A DNA stretch of 10,995 nucleotides from an uncultured Collinsella sp. Its GTDB lineage: Bacteria; Actinomycetota; Coriobacteriia; Coriobacteriales; Coriobacteriaceae. Made by a program: the position numbers and the translations under genes. The DNA lies in NCBI GenBank assembly GCA_902479095.1, contig CABSNL010000065.1:1-10995 (forward strand), written 5' to 3'. This document shows, in pieces, positions 6,001 through 10,995 of this stretch (positions within the stretch are counted from its first letter, which is position 1; every line of letters starts with the position of its first letter). Below the pieces are notes generated by a model that was given only the letters and a program-made list of their open reading frames with translations, had not been told where the DNA came from and made no database searches.

Positions 6001-6207
6001 TTAGCGTTGCGACCCCGGCACCTCGTCCTCATCGTCGCGGCAAAGAACCACGCCTGCGCTTCCCAGCAGCGTGGCCGCGATCAGCGCGCCGACCACGATA
6101 GGAGCAGCCCCGCATGTCCCCTGCATGCCCGCGACGAGCGCGGCCGTGGGACCAAGGCAGCCAAGCATCAACGCGACGGCGGCAACGGCAATATCTCGAG
6201 CATTCAC
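6001..6207 (-). CDS. Small two-helix membrane protein of unknown function (68 aa)
   Basis: The start is GTG at 6207 with GGAGG 10 bases upstream, and the stop is TAA at 6001. The product has two hydrophobic segments, about residues 5-28 (DIAVAAVALMLGCLGPTAAL) and 34-56 (APIVVGALIAATLLGSAGVV), and a short charged tail (CRDDEDEVPGSQR). It is probably an integral membrane hairpin with both ends on the same side. Cys17 and Cys32 lie within or near the membrane segments. I do not recognise the family. The hairpin at 5929-5959 fits as its terminator. The codon use and amphipathic layout look real, but no promoter was found, so the expression evidence is the ribosome site alone. Confidence 0.6.
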   Translation of the reverse strand: MNARDIAVAAVALMLGCLGPTAALVAGMQGTCGAAPIVVGALIAATLLGSAGVVLCRDDEDEVPGSQR

Positions 6208-6324
6208 AAGACCACTTCCTCCAAGAGAAAGACCTTATTTCTCAAGAACCAGTGTGCCCCGCATCCATACGCCAAGCGTACCGCCACGGTAAGGGCTCTG
6301 TTAACTCAAACGCATACATAGAAC

Positions 6325-6368
6325 GGACGTCCTTACGTTGCCCTAAAGCTCGGTAAAGACGCCCGTCC
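6325..6368 (-). terminator. Bulged stem-loop downstream of the secreted-protein gene
   Basis: GGACG (6325-6329) pairs with CGTCC (6364-6368), and TCCTTAC (6330-6336) pairs with GTAAAGA (6353-6359) with one wobble. A four-base bulge and a 16-base loop remain. It lies 26 bases past the stop on the minus strand. No proper T-run follows, so it may be an mRNA 3' stabiliser and not a true intrinsic terminator. Confidence 0.35.
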
Positions 6369-6393
6369 GCCAAATATCCGTGATGCAGAATAA

Positions 6394-7167
6394 TTACCAA
6401 CCGGTGTAGTAGTCGGTGGTTCCGGCAGCGCAGCCGGAGTCATAGACCTTGCAATCACCCTTGGAGCCCGTAAAGGTCGAGCCCTGGGCCATATCGCCCG
6501 CGGCAACAACGTAATAGCCGTCGGAATCGCGCCAGAAGCCCTCAGAATCCTGAGTCCATTCGCCCGTGCGATAGTGATAAAGCACATTGCTGCTGTAATA
6601 GGTCTCGCGGCGCCCGTTGTAGTTATTGACACCCGCAGAGCGCGTCAGGCCCGATCCGTTCGCGTAGGACGCGGCAGACGCGTAAGACGGAGTGTAACCG
6701 GCGTTGTAGTACGAAGCCTGGGCGGCCTCGGCAGCCTCCGCCTCGGCGGCAGCCTCGAGCGCTTCGCGCTTGGCATCCTCAAGCGCAGCGCGCAGCTCAT
6801 CGAGCTCGGTCGACTTGGCGTCGACCTCCCCCATCGTCAACAGGCTACCCGCACCGTCGATGCAACCCTGCAGCACAGCACGCTCGTCATCGGTAGCATA
6901 GTCGCTATACATATTCATAATGATCTGAGCGCGCATCTCCAGGGAATCGCGCTTGGCCTCCATCGAGGCGTTCCACTCCTGCATGGAACCATAACCATCG
7001 CCGCGATAGTCAACGGGCTGCACCAGCGTCGTCTCGGACGGCGTAGATCCAACCGTATCGGACAGTGTTGCGGCGTGGGCATCGGTTGCACCGGCGCCCG
7101 CCAAAAGTGCCACGGTCAGAGCGGCGGAAAGGGCGGCGGCTTTCGGTTTTCGTGAATCAATCCTCAT
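6394..7167 (-). CDS. Secreted protein with Ala/Glu-rich helix and conserved C-terminal beta domain
   Basis: The product has 257 residues. ATG at 7167 is chosen because it begins a clear signal peptide (MRIDSRKPKAAALSAALTVALL..., cleavage after AHA at about 32) and has GGAGG 11 bases upstream. The longer open frame upstream has no such support. Residues about 60-150 are helical and end in a coiled-coil-like stretch rich in Ala and Glu (ALEDAKREALEAAAEAEAAE). A Tyr/Ser/Ala-rich linker follows (150-175). The last 80 residues hold a compact domain with the landmarks RSAGVNNYNGRRETYYS (176-192), DSDGYYVVAA (214-223) and KVYDSGCAAGTTDYYTGW (240-257), with Cys239 and Cys246. From memory this resembles the C-terminal region of cell-wall or phage-associated proteins in Firmicutes and Actinobacteria, possibly of double-psi beta-barrel type. 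No catalytic activity can be claimed. Confidence 0.8.
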   Translation of the reverse strand: MRIDSRKPKAAALSAALTVALLAGAGATDAHAATLSDTVGSTPSETTLVQPVDYRGDGYGSMQEWNASMEAKRDSLEMRAQIIMNMYSDYATDDERAVLQGCIDGAGSLLTMGEVDAKSTELDELRAALEDAKREALEAAAEAEAAEAAQASYYNAGYTPSYASAASYANGSGLTRSAGVNNYNGRRETYYSSNVLYHYRTGEWTQDSEGFWRDSDGYYVVAAGDMAQGSTFTGSKGDCKVYDSGCAAGTTDYYTGW

Positions 7168-7479
7168 GTAGCTGGAAACCTCCGTAGTGCGTTTTTGCTG
7201 CGTTTGAGCTGCGTGTGATTCGATCGTGCTGCATAGTACCCCGAGCAAATCGCGACCTGCGGTTTTACTCAAAAGGCGCACGTCAATTGCGTAAAACTCA
7301 CATCCTCTCAACAGGAGTTTTCCACAACTCGAATGCATAAAGCGTGTCAAAAACCCTGTTTTTGCGCCCTCTCTATGCAAAAAAGGCGCCTGTGCAACCA
7401 TTGTTCGCACAGGCGCCTTGAGCAGGCATTTTATACAGTTATACCTATCGAGTCGCAAGGGGTCCTTGCACAAGTCGCC
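7168..7479. other. Gene-free interval: leader of the secreted-protein gene and metY terminator
   Basis: No gene is supported. Near the secreted-protein gene, a minus-strand TACTAT (7238-7233) is a possible -10 without a clear -35. Inverted repeats GTTTTAC/GTAAAAC (7262-7268, 7291-7297) and AAAACTC/GAGTTTT (7293-7299, 7315-7321) may be operator-like or chance A/T symmetry. The metY terminator occupies 7379-7419. Confidence 0.4.
7379..7419 (-). terminator. Intrinsic terminator of metY
   Basis: AAGGCGCCTGTGC (7383-7395) and GCACAGGCGCCTT (7407-7419) form a perfect 13-bp stem with an 11-base loop. On the minus strand it is followed by a run of six T's. It lies 60 bases after the metY stop. This is the best terminator in the window. 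Confidence 0.93.
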
Positions 7480-8790
7480 TTACTCGTCCAGCGCGGCGAA
7501 GGCCTGCTTCAGATCCCAAATGATATCCTCGGCATTCTCGGTACCGATGGAAAGACGAATCGTGGAGGACGTGATGTTCTGCTCGGCGAGCTCCTCGGCA
7601 GAGAGCTGGGAGTGCGTGGTGGTAGCCGGGTGCACGACGAGCGACTTGACGTCGGCCACGTTAGCGAGCAGCGAGAAGACCTGCAGATGATCGATGAACT
7701 TCCAAGCTGCCTCCTGGCCACCCTTAATCTCAAAGGTAAAGATCGAGGCACCGCCGTTGGGGAAGTACTTCTGATAGAGCTCGTGATCGGGGTGCTCAGA
7801 CAGGCTCGGGTGGTTCACCTTGGCAACATGGCTATCACCAGCCAGGAACTCAACGACCTTCTTGGTGTTCTCGACATGACGGTCAACGCGCAGCGACAGA
7901 GTCTCGGTGCCCTGGAGCAGGATCCAAGCGTTGAACGGGCTGATGCAGGCGCCCTCGTCACGCAGCAGGATGGCGCGGACATAGGTTGCGAAGGCGGCGG
8001 GACCGGCAACCTCGGCAAACGAGACGCCATGGTAGGAGGGGTTGGGCTCGGCGATCTGCTCATACTTGCCGCTCGCCTTCCAATCGAAGTTACCGCCGTC
8101 GACGATCACACCGCCCAGCGAGGTGCCGTGGCCGCCGATAAACTTGGTTGCGGAGTGGACGACGATGTTGGCACCATGCTCCAGCGGACGGAACAGATAC
8201 GGGGTGCCGAAGGTGTTGTCGACGACAACCGGTAAACCGTGCTTCTTGGCGATCTCGGAGATGGCGTCGATATTGGGGATGTCGGAGTTGGGGTTGCCGA
8301 GCGTCTCGAGGTAGATGACCGTGGTGTTGTCCTTGATGGCGCCCTCGACCTCGTCCAGGTTGTGGGCATCGACGAAGGTGGTCTCGACGCCAAACTGGGA
8401 GAGCGTATGCTCCAGCAGGTTGTAGGAGCCACCGTAGATGGTCTTCTGAGCCACCACGTGGTCACCGGCCTGGGCAAGAGCCTGCAGGGTATAGGTGATG
8501 GCAGCAGCACCGGAGGCGACGGCAAGACCTGCCACACCACCCTCGAGTGCGGCGATACGGTCCTCGAAGACGCCCTGGGTGGAGTTGGTCAGACGGCCGT
8601 AGATGTTACCGGCGTCGGCAAGACCAAAGCGGTCGGCGGCGTGCTGGGAGTTGCGGAACACATAACTCGTAGTCTGGTAGATAGGCACGGCGCGGGAGTC
8701 GGATGCGGGATCGGCGCTCTCCTGGCCAACGTGAAGCTGTAGGGTGTCGAAACCAAAGGTGTGCTCGGGGTTGTTGATGAACTGGCTCAT
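7480..8790 (-). CDS. metY: O-acetylhomoserine sulfhydrylase (O-acetylhomoserine aminocarboxypropyltransferase)
   Basis: A pyridoxal-phosphate enzyme of the Cys/Met-metabolism family that makes homocysteine from O-acetylhomoserine and sulfide (or methionine from methanethiol). It has 436 residues, the usual MetY length, longer than cystathionine synthases and lyases. Visible landmarks are IYGRLTNS (Tyr64 and Arg66 contact the phosphate of the neighbouring subunit's cofactor), VASGAAA at 91-97, DNTFGTPY with Asp191 (pairs with the pyridine nitrogen), and SATKFIGGHG with Lys216 (the Schiff-base lysine). ATG at 8790 has AAGGAG 7 bases upstream. The open frame continues to 8901 but only through the leader. 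It is monocistronic, with its own promoter, a long structured leader with a small ORF, a strong terminator and a divergent LysR regulator. Other PLP sulfur enzymes are less likely given length and motifs. Confidence 0.95.
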   Translation of the reverse strand: MSQFINNPEHTFGFDTLQLHVGQESADPASDSRAVPIYQTTSYVFRNSQHAADRFGLADAGNIYGRLTNSTQGVFEDRIAALEGGVAGLAVASGAAAITYTLQALAQAGDHVVAQKTIYGGSYNLLEHTLSQFGVETTFVDAHNLDEVEGAIKDNTTVIYLETLGNPNSDIPNIDAISEIAKKHGLPVVVDNTFGTPYLFRPLEHGANIVVHSATKFIGGHGTSLGGVIVDGGNFDWKASGKYEQIAEPNPSYHGVSFAEVAGPAAFATYVRAILLRDEGACISPFNAWILLQGTETLSLRVDRHVENTKKVVEFLAGDSHVAKVNHPSLSEHPDHELYQKYFPNGGASIFTFEIKGGQEAAWKFIDHLQVFSLLANVADVKSLVVHPATTTHSQLSAEELAEQNITSSTIRLSIGTENAEDIIWDLKQAFAALDE

Positions 8791-8810
8791 GATGATCTCC
8801 TTGATCGAAC

Positions 8811-8838
8811 AAAAATAAATAAATAAGAGAGAAGTAAG
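8811..8838 (-). promoter_or_regulatory. U-rich segment of the metY leader
   Basis: On the minus strand this stretch is almost free of G and rich in T (TTACTTCTCTCTTATTTATT and on). It lies between the leader hairpin and the metY ribosome site. It may keep the ribosome site unstructured or act as a loose U-run for pausing. It starts about 8 bases after the hairpin, too far for a classical intrinsic terminator. Confidence 0.35.
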
Positions 8839-8845
8839 TCGCTGT

Positions 8846-8877
8846 CTCCTGATCACGCCGACGGGCGCAAACAGGAG
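8846..8877 (-). promoter_or_regulatory. metY leader hairpin with alternative pairing partner (putative attenuator)
   Basis: On the minus strand CTCCTG (8877-8872) pairs with CAGGAG (8851-8846). Inside it CGCC (8867-8864) pairs with GGCG (8859-8856) in the same register, separated by a symmetric 4x4 internal loop and closed by a 4-base loop. The 5' arm (GGGCTCCT, 8880-8873) can instead pair with AGGAGGCCC (8919-8911) with one bulged base. That stretch is the Shine-Dalgarno region of the leader ORF. The two pairings exclude each other, and the leader ORF runs through them. Confidence 0.5.
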
Positions 8878-8906
8878 CCCGGCATTCGTCTTGGTAAGCA
8901 ATTCAT
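8853..8906 (-). CDS. Possible 17-codon leader peptide ORF upstream of metY
   Basis: Within the metY leader, ATG at 8906 is preceded by AAAGGAGG with 7 bases of spacing, the strongest ribosome site around this gene. The ORF encodes MNCLPRRMPGSCLRPSA and ends in TGA at 8853. Two of its 17 residues are Cys (positions 3 and 12) and two are Met. Its last codons lie inside the leader hairpin, so a translating ribosome would open it. The Shine-Dalgarno itself lies in the loop of a 5-bp stem (8907-8911 with 8922-8926). Cys-containing leader peptides are known to control sulfur genes in some Actinobacteria. That this one acts the same way is inference. Confidence 0.5.
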   Translation of the reverse strand: MNCLPRRMPGSCLRPSA

Positions 8907-8974
8907 ATGCGGGCCTCCTTTCGCATCCCGGTTCCGTGGTTGGCTTAATTACCTACCTGCTTTGTGTGTTTTGA

Positions 8975-9003
8975 ATAGTACGAGCATTGTTCCCCTCGGT
9001 CAA
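8975..9003 (-). promoter_or_regulatory. Predicted metY promoter
   Basis: On the minus strand TTGACC (9003-8998, 5 of 6 to the -35 consensus) and TACTAT (8980-8975) are exactly 17 bases apart. The start point would be near 8968, giving a leader of about 178 bases before the metY ATG. Confidence 0.75.
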
Positions 9004-9022
9004 TCACTTAAAAGCGCTAACC

Positions 9023-9045
9023 TGTTATCGGTTTTATAGATAGCA
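9023..9045. promoter_or_regulatory. Putative LysR-type regulator binding site (ATC-N9-GAT)
   Basis: TGTTATC (9023-9029) and GATAGCA (9039-9045) are arms of an inverted repeat, with 6 Watson-Crick pairs and one T-G, around a 9-base spacer. The core ATC-N9-GAT fits the T-N11-A type site of LysR regulators. Its centre (9034) is about 66 bases upstream of the predicted metY start point, the usual place for the LysR recognition site at an activated promoter. It also lies just before the lysR start, so autoregulation is likely. Confidence 0.65.
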
Positions 9046-9063
9046 ATCGAAAGGATGACGTCG

Positions 9064-10002
9064 ATGACCCTTCAGCAGCTTCGTTTTCTGATTGCCGTGG
9101 CAGAGTCCGGCTCAATTAACGCCGCAGCTCAGCGCCTCTATACCGCTCAGTCCAACATATCAAACGCCGTCAAAAGCCTGGAACAGGAGCTCCATCTGGA
9201 GATCTTTACGCGCTCCAGCCGCGGCGTCACGCTCACCAACGACGGCACCGAGCTTTTGGGCTATGCGCGCCAGGTCGTAGAGCAGGCCGACATGCTCGAG
9301 GCGCGCTACGAGGACGGCGGCACCCCGCAAGCCCGCCTCGCCATTTCCGCCCAGCATTACGCCTTTTCGGTCGAGGCCTTCGTCAACGTCGTCGAGCGCT
9401 GCCGGGACGACAAGTTCGAGTTCATCATGCGCGAGACCACCACGTCGCAGATCATCGATGACGTCCGCGCGTTTCGCAGCGACATTGGCATCCTCTATCT
9501 GGACGACTTTAACAATCGTGTCCTACAGAAAGCCTTTACCGATGCCCGAGCAAGCTTCCATCACCTCTTTGATGCAAAGGTCCACGTGTTCGTAAGTGAG
9601 CGCCACCCGCTTGCCCGCCGCCCGCAGCTGTCCCTTGCCGACCTTACGCCCTATACGCGCTACAGCTTTGAGCAGGGAACCTCAAACTCCTTCTATTACG
9701 CCGAGGAGCCGTTTAGCTACATCCCCTGCGATCGCAACATTCGAGTCTCTGACCGCGGCACGCTCACCAACCTGCTGATCACCTCGAACGGCTACACGCT
9801 CTCCACCGGCGTGCTCTCAAACGAAATGCAATGGGGCATGGCATCGATTCCGCTGGCAGATGCCCCGACGATGCACGTAGGCTATATCATGCACGATGAA
9901 CGCAAGCCCTCTCCCCTGTTGCAGCAATACCTCGACGAGCTCGACCGCATCATCCAAGAAAACCAGCCATCAGAGGACGGGGTAGATATGGTAGATTGCT
10001 AG
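9064..10002 (+). CDS. LysR-family transcriptional regulator
   Basis: A DNA-binding regulator of 312 residues, normal for the family. The winged helix-turn-helix is at about residues 1-60 (LQQLRFLIAVAESGSINAAA, then AQSNISNAVKSLEQEL for the recognition helix and FTRSSRGVTLTNDG for the wing). The effector-binding domain follows from about residue 90 to 300. ATG at 9064 is preferred because AAAGG is 9 bases upstream. ATG at 9055 abuts it. It is divergent from metY with a shared 273-base control region containing a LysR-type inverted repeat, so regulation of metY in response to a sulfur metabolite (for example O-acetylserine, O-acetylhomoserine or homocysteine) is likely, by analogy with CysB and MetR. 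It should not be named as either. No terminator is seen before rnhA. Confidence 0.93.
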   Translation: MTLQQLRFLIAVAESGSINAAAQRLYTAQSNISNAVKSLEQELHLEIFTRSSRGVTLTNDGTELLGYARQVVEQADMLEARYEDGGTPQARLAISAQHYAFSVEAFVNVVERCRDDKFEFIMRETTTSQIIDDVRAFRSDIGILYLDDFNNRVLQKAFTDARASFHHLFDAKVHVFVSERHPLARRPQLSLADLTPYTRYSFEQGTSNSFYYAEEPFSYIPCDRNIRVSDRGTLTNLLITSNGYTLSTGVLSNEMQWGMASIPLADAPTMHVGYIMHDERKPSPLLQQYLDELDRIIQENQPSEDGVDMVDC

Positions 10003-10021
10003 CCCTCGGCGAACGCGGCGC

Positions 10022-10027
10022 TACAAT
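10022..10027 (+). promoter_or_regulatory. Likely -10 element for rnhA
   Basis: TACAAT in the context CGCTACAAT lies 38 bases before the rnhA start and 19 bases after the lysR stop. No good -35 is seen. It suggests rnhA is transcribed on its own as well as by any read-through from the regulator gene. Confidence 0.45.
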
Positions 10028-10065
10028 GGTCACTCACACGAAACGTACCCAACGAAAGGAACCAT

Positions 10066-10551
10066 GTGAAGGTCATCATCTATACCGACGGCTCGGCCCG
10101 ATCAAATCCGGGACGCGGCGGATACGGCGCCGTGCTCAAATACACCAACCCCGCCGGCAAGACCTTCACCTCCGAGCTTTCGCGCGGCTACGCCAAGACC
10201 ACCAACAACCGCATGGAGCTCATGGCGGTCATCGTGGCGCTCGAGGCACTTAACCGCCCCTGCGAGGTCGAGGTCCATTCCGATTCGCAGTACGTCGTCA
10301 ACGCCTTTAACAAGCACTGGATCGACGGCTGGAAAAAGCGCGGATGGAAAACCGCCAACAAGCAGCCCGTTAAGAACCGCGACCTGTGGGAGCGCCTGCT
10401 TGCCGCCAAAAGCAAGCATAAGGTGGAGTTCATCTGGGTTAAGGGACATGCCGGCCACGAGCTCAACGAGCGCTGCGACGAGCTCGCCACCACGGCGGCC
10501 GACGGCAGCAACCTCGATATCGACACCGGCTTTAACGAGAGCGACCTGTAA
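10066..10551 (+). CDS. rnhA: Ribonuclease HI
   Basis: Cuts the RNA strand of RNA-DNA hybrids, removing primers and R-loops with two metal ions. The 161-residue product has all the active-site residues: Asp8 (YTDGS), Glu51 (NNRMELMA), Asp73 (HSDSQYV) and Asp138 (RCDELA), plus His128 in the flexible loop (VKGHAGHELNE). The basic handle region typical of RNase HI (WIDGWKKRGWKTANKQP, about 85-101) is present, which sets it apart from the handle-less archaeal type. The start is GTG at 10066 with AAAGGA 5 bases upstream. The overlapping ATG at 10064 reads ATG-TGA and cannot be used. The short C-terminal tail after residue 145 (GSNLDIDTGFNESDL) is acidic. No terminator is seen after it. Confidence 0.97.
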   Translation: MKVIIYTDGSARSNPGRGGYGAVLKYTNPAGKTFTSELSRGYAKTTNNRMELMAVIVALEALNRPCEVEVHSDSQYVVNAFNKHWIDGWKKRGWKTANKQPVKNRDLWERLLAAKSKHKVEFIWVKGHAGHELNERCDELATTAADGSNLDIDTGFNESDL

Positions 10552-10585
10552 TAGCGTTTTCGCGCAGCTTTATATCCCCACGCGC

Positions 10586-10591
10586 TACACT
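10586..10591 (+). promoter_or_regulatory. Possible -10 element for the last oxidoreductase gene
   Basis: TACACT in the context CGCTACACT, similar to the rnhA element (CGCTACAAT), lies 33 bases before the start codon. No -35 is recognised. Confidence 0.35.
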
Positions 10592-10624
10592 CATCTTGTA
10601 GACCAAACAACGCAAGGGGGACGT

Positions 10625-10965
10625 ATGCTGCGCATCGCGACCATCGGCACATCCATGATCACCGACGACTTTATCCAAGTCGTCAACGCCAACGACCAAG
10701 CCGCGTTTGTGGGCACGCTTTCACGCGACGCCAATCGCGGTACTACCTTTACCGCCGAGCGCGGTGGTGAGCGTAACTTCACCGCACTTGACGAGCTCGC
10801 GTCCGCCGCCGACGTCGACGCCGTCTATATCGGCAGCCCTAACGCACTTCACTACGAGCAGGCCCTTGCCTGCATCGCCGGCGGCAAGCACGTCATCGTC
10901 GAGAAACCCTTCTGCGCCACCGAAGCGCAGGCGCTGGAAGTCTTCCGCGCTGCCGAGGCAGCAGG
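10625..10965 (+). CDS. Gfo/Idh/MocA-family oxidoreductase, N-terminal part (cut by adapter)
   Basis: ATG at 10625 with AAGGGGG 5 bases upstream. The 113 complete genomic codons cover the Rossmann domain: RIATIGTSMITDDF, where GTSMI replaces the usual GxGxx turn as in one branch of the family, then VDAVYIGSPNALHYEQA at about 64-80, and the EKP motif Glu93-Lys94-Pro95 in VIVEKPF. Coding is interrupted at 10966 by adapter, so the apparent C-terminal residues after AEAAG (CLLYTSDAA) are artefact. The substrate is unknown. It differs from the Gfo/Idh protein at 2352-3371 in the dinucleotide turn and is not a recent duplicate. Confidence 0.92.
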
Positions 10966-10995
10966 CTGTCTCTTATACACATCTGACGCTGCCGA
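10966..10995. other. Residual Nextera adapter (right end)
   Basis: CTGTCTCTTATACACATCT (10966-10984) is the full mosaic end in reverse complement, followed by GACGCTGCCGA (10985-10995), the start of the Nextera read-1 adapter complement. Translated in the open frame it gives the well-known artefact CLLYTSDAA. Confidence 0.98.

Noticed and set aside
7168..7473. N-terminal extension of the secreted-protein gene upstream of 7167
   Set aside because: It would bury the signal peptide about 100 residues into the protein, and no ribosome site precedes the upstream start.
7333..8742. Long plus-strand open frames opposite metY
   Set aside because: They are antisense to metY, and their Val/Gly/Leu/Asp-rich content is the mirror of its codons.
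8791..8901. N-terminal extension of metY from TTG at 8901
   Set aside because: It has no properly spaced ribosome site and would start within the structured leader. The ATG at 8790 has AAGGAG and fits the family N-terminus.
8791..8968. SAM (S-box) riboswitch or T-box in the metY leader
   Set aside because: I find neither the conserved SAM-I core nor a T-box sequence of the AGGGTGGAACCGCG type. CACGGAACCGGG at 8928-8939 is only a partial likeness, and no specifier loop is evident.

Overview
The window looks like part of a GC-rich actinobacterial chromosome, most likely a Coriobacteriia gut bacterium of the Collinsella type. This rests on the base composition, the style of the proteins, strong Shine-Dalgarno sites with GTG/TTG starts, and a palindromic intergenic repeat that I associate from memory with Collinsella. 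No taxonomic search was possible. Both ends are not genomic: bases 1-16 and 10966-10995 are Nextera (Tn5 mosaic-end) sequencing adapter left on the contig, so true genomic sequence is about 17-10965.

Left block, all on the minus strand and read right to left. It holds an aldo/keto reductase with C-terminal 4Fe-4S motifs (3465-4652), a Gfo/Idh/MocA oxidoreductase (2352-3371), endonuclease IV (nfo, 1335-2201), a family-3 amino-acid-binding lipoprotein (327-1187) with its own good promoter, then a terminator-like hairpin and the signal-peptide end of a further protein cut by the left edge. Each of the two intergenic gaps around the Gfo/Idh gene carries one copy of a long palindromic repeat. The copies share their outer arms and one flank, while the stem cores differ in a compensated way.

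Middle block. A 324-base gap (4653-4976) holds several hairpins and a possible 22-codon ORF. It is followed by a plus-strand ketopantoate-reductase-family gene (4977-5891). A strong hairpin separates that gene from a convergent 68-residue membrane protein (6001-6207). Next on the minus strand is a secreted protein with an Ala/Glu-rich helix and a conserved C-terminal domain (6394-7167).

Right block. metY (O-acetylhomoserine sulfhydrylase, minus, 7480-8790) and a LysR regulator (plus, 9064-10002) are divergent. The metY promoter is near-consensus. A LysR-type inverted repeat is centred about 66 bases upstream of its predicted start point. Its ~178-base leader carries a 17-codon ORF and mutually exclusive pairings, so sulfur-dependent control at two levels is plausible. 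RNase HI (10066-10551) and the first 113 codons of a second Gfo/Idh/MocA oxidoreductase (from 10625) follow.

The best candidates for undescribed biology are the metY leader with its peptide ORF and the covarying palindromic repeats placed between stop codons and Shine-Dalgarno sites. I see no defence system, CRISPR array, tRNA, rRNA, prophage or insertion sequence.
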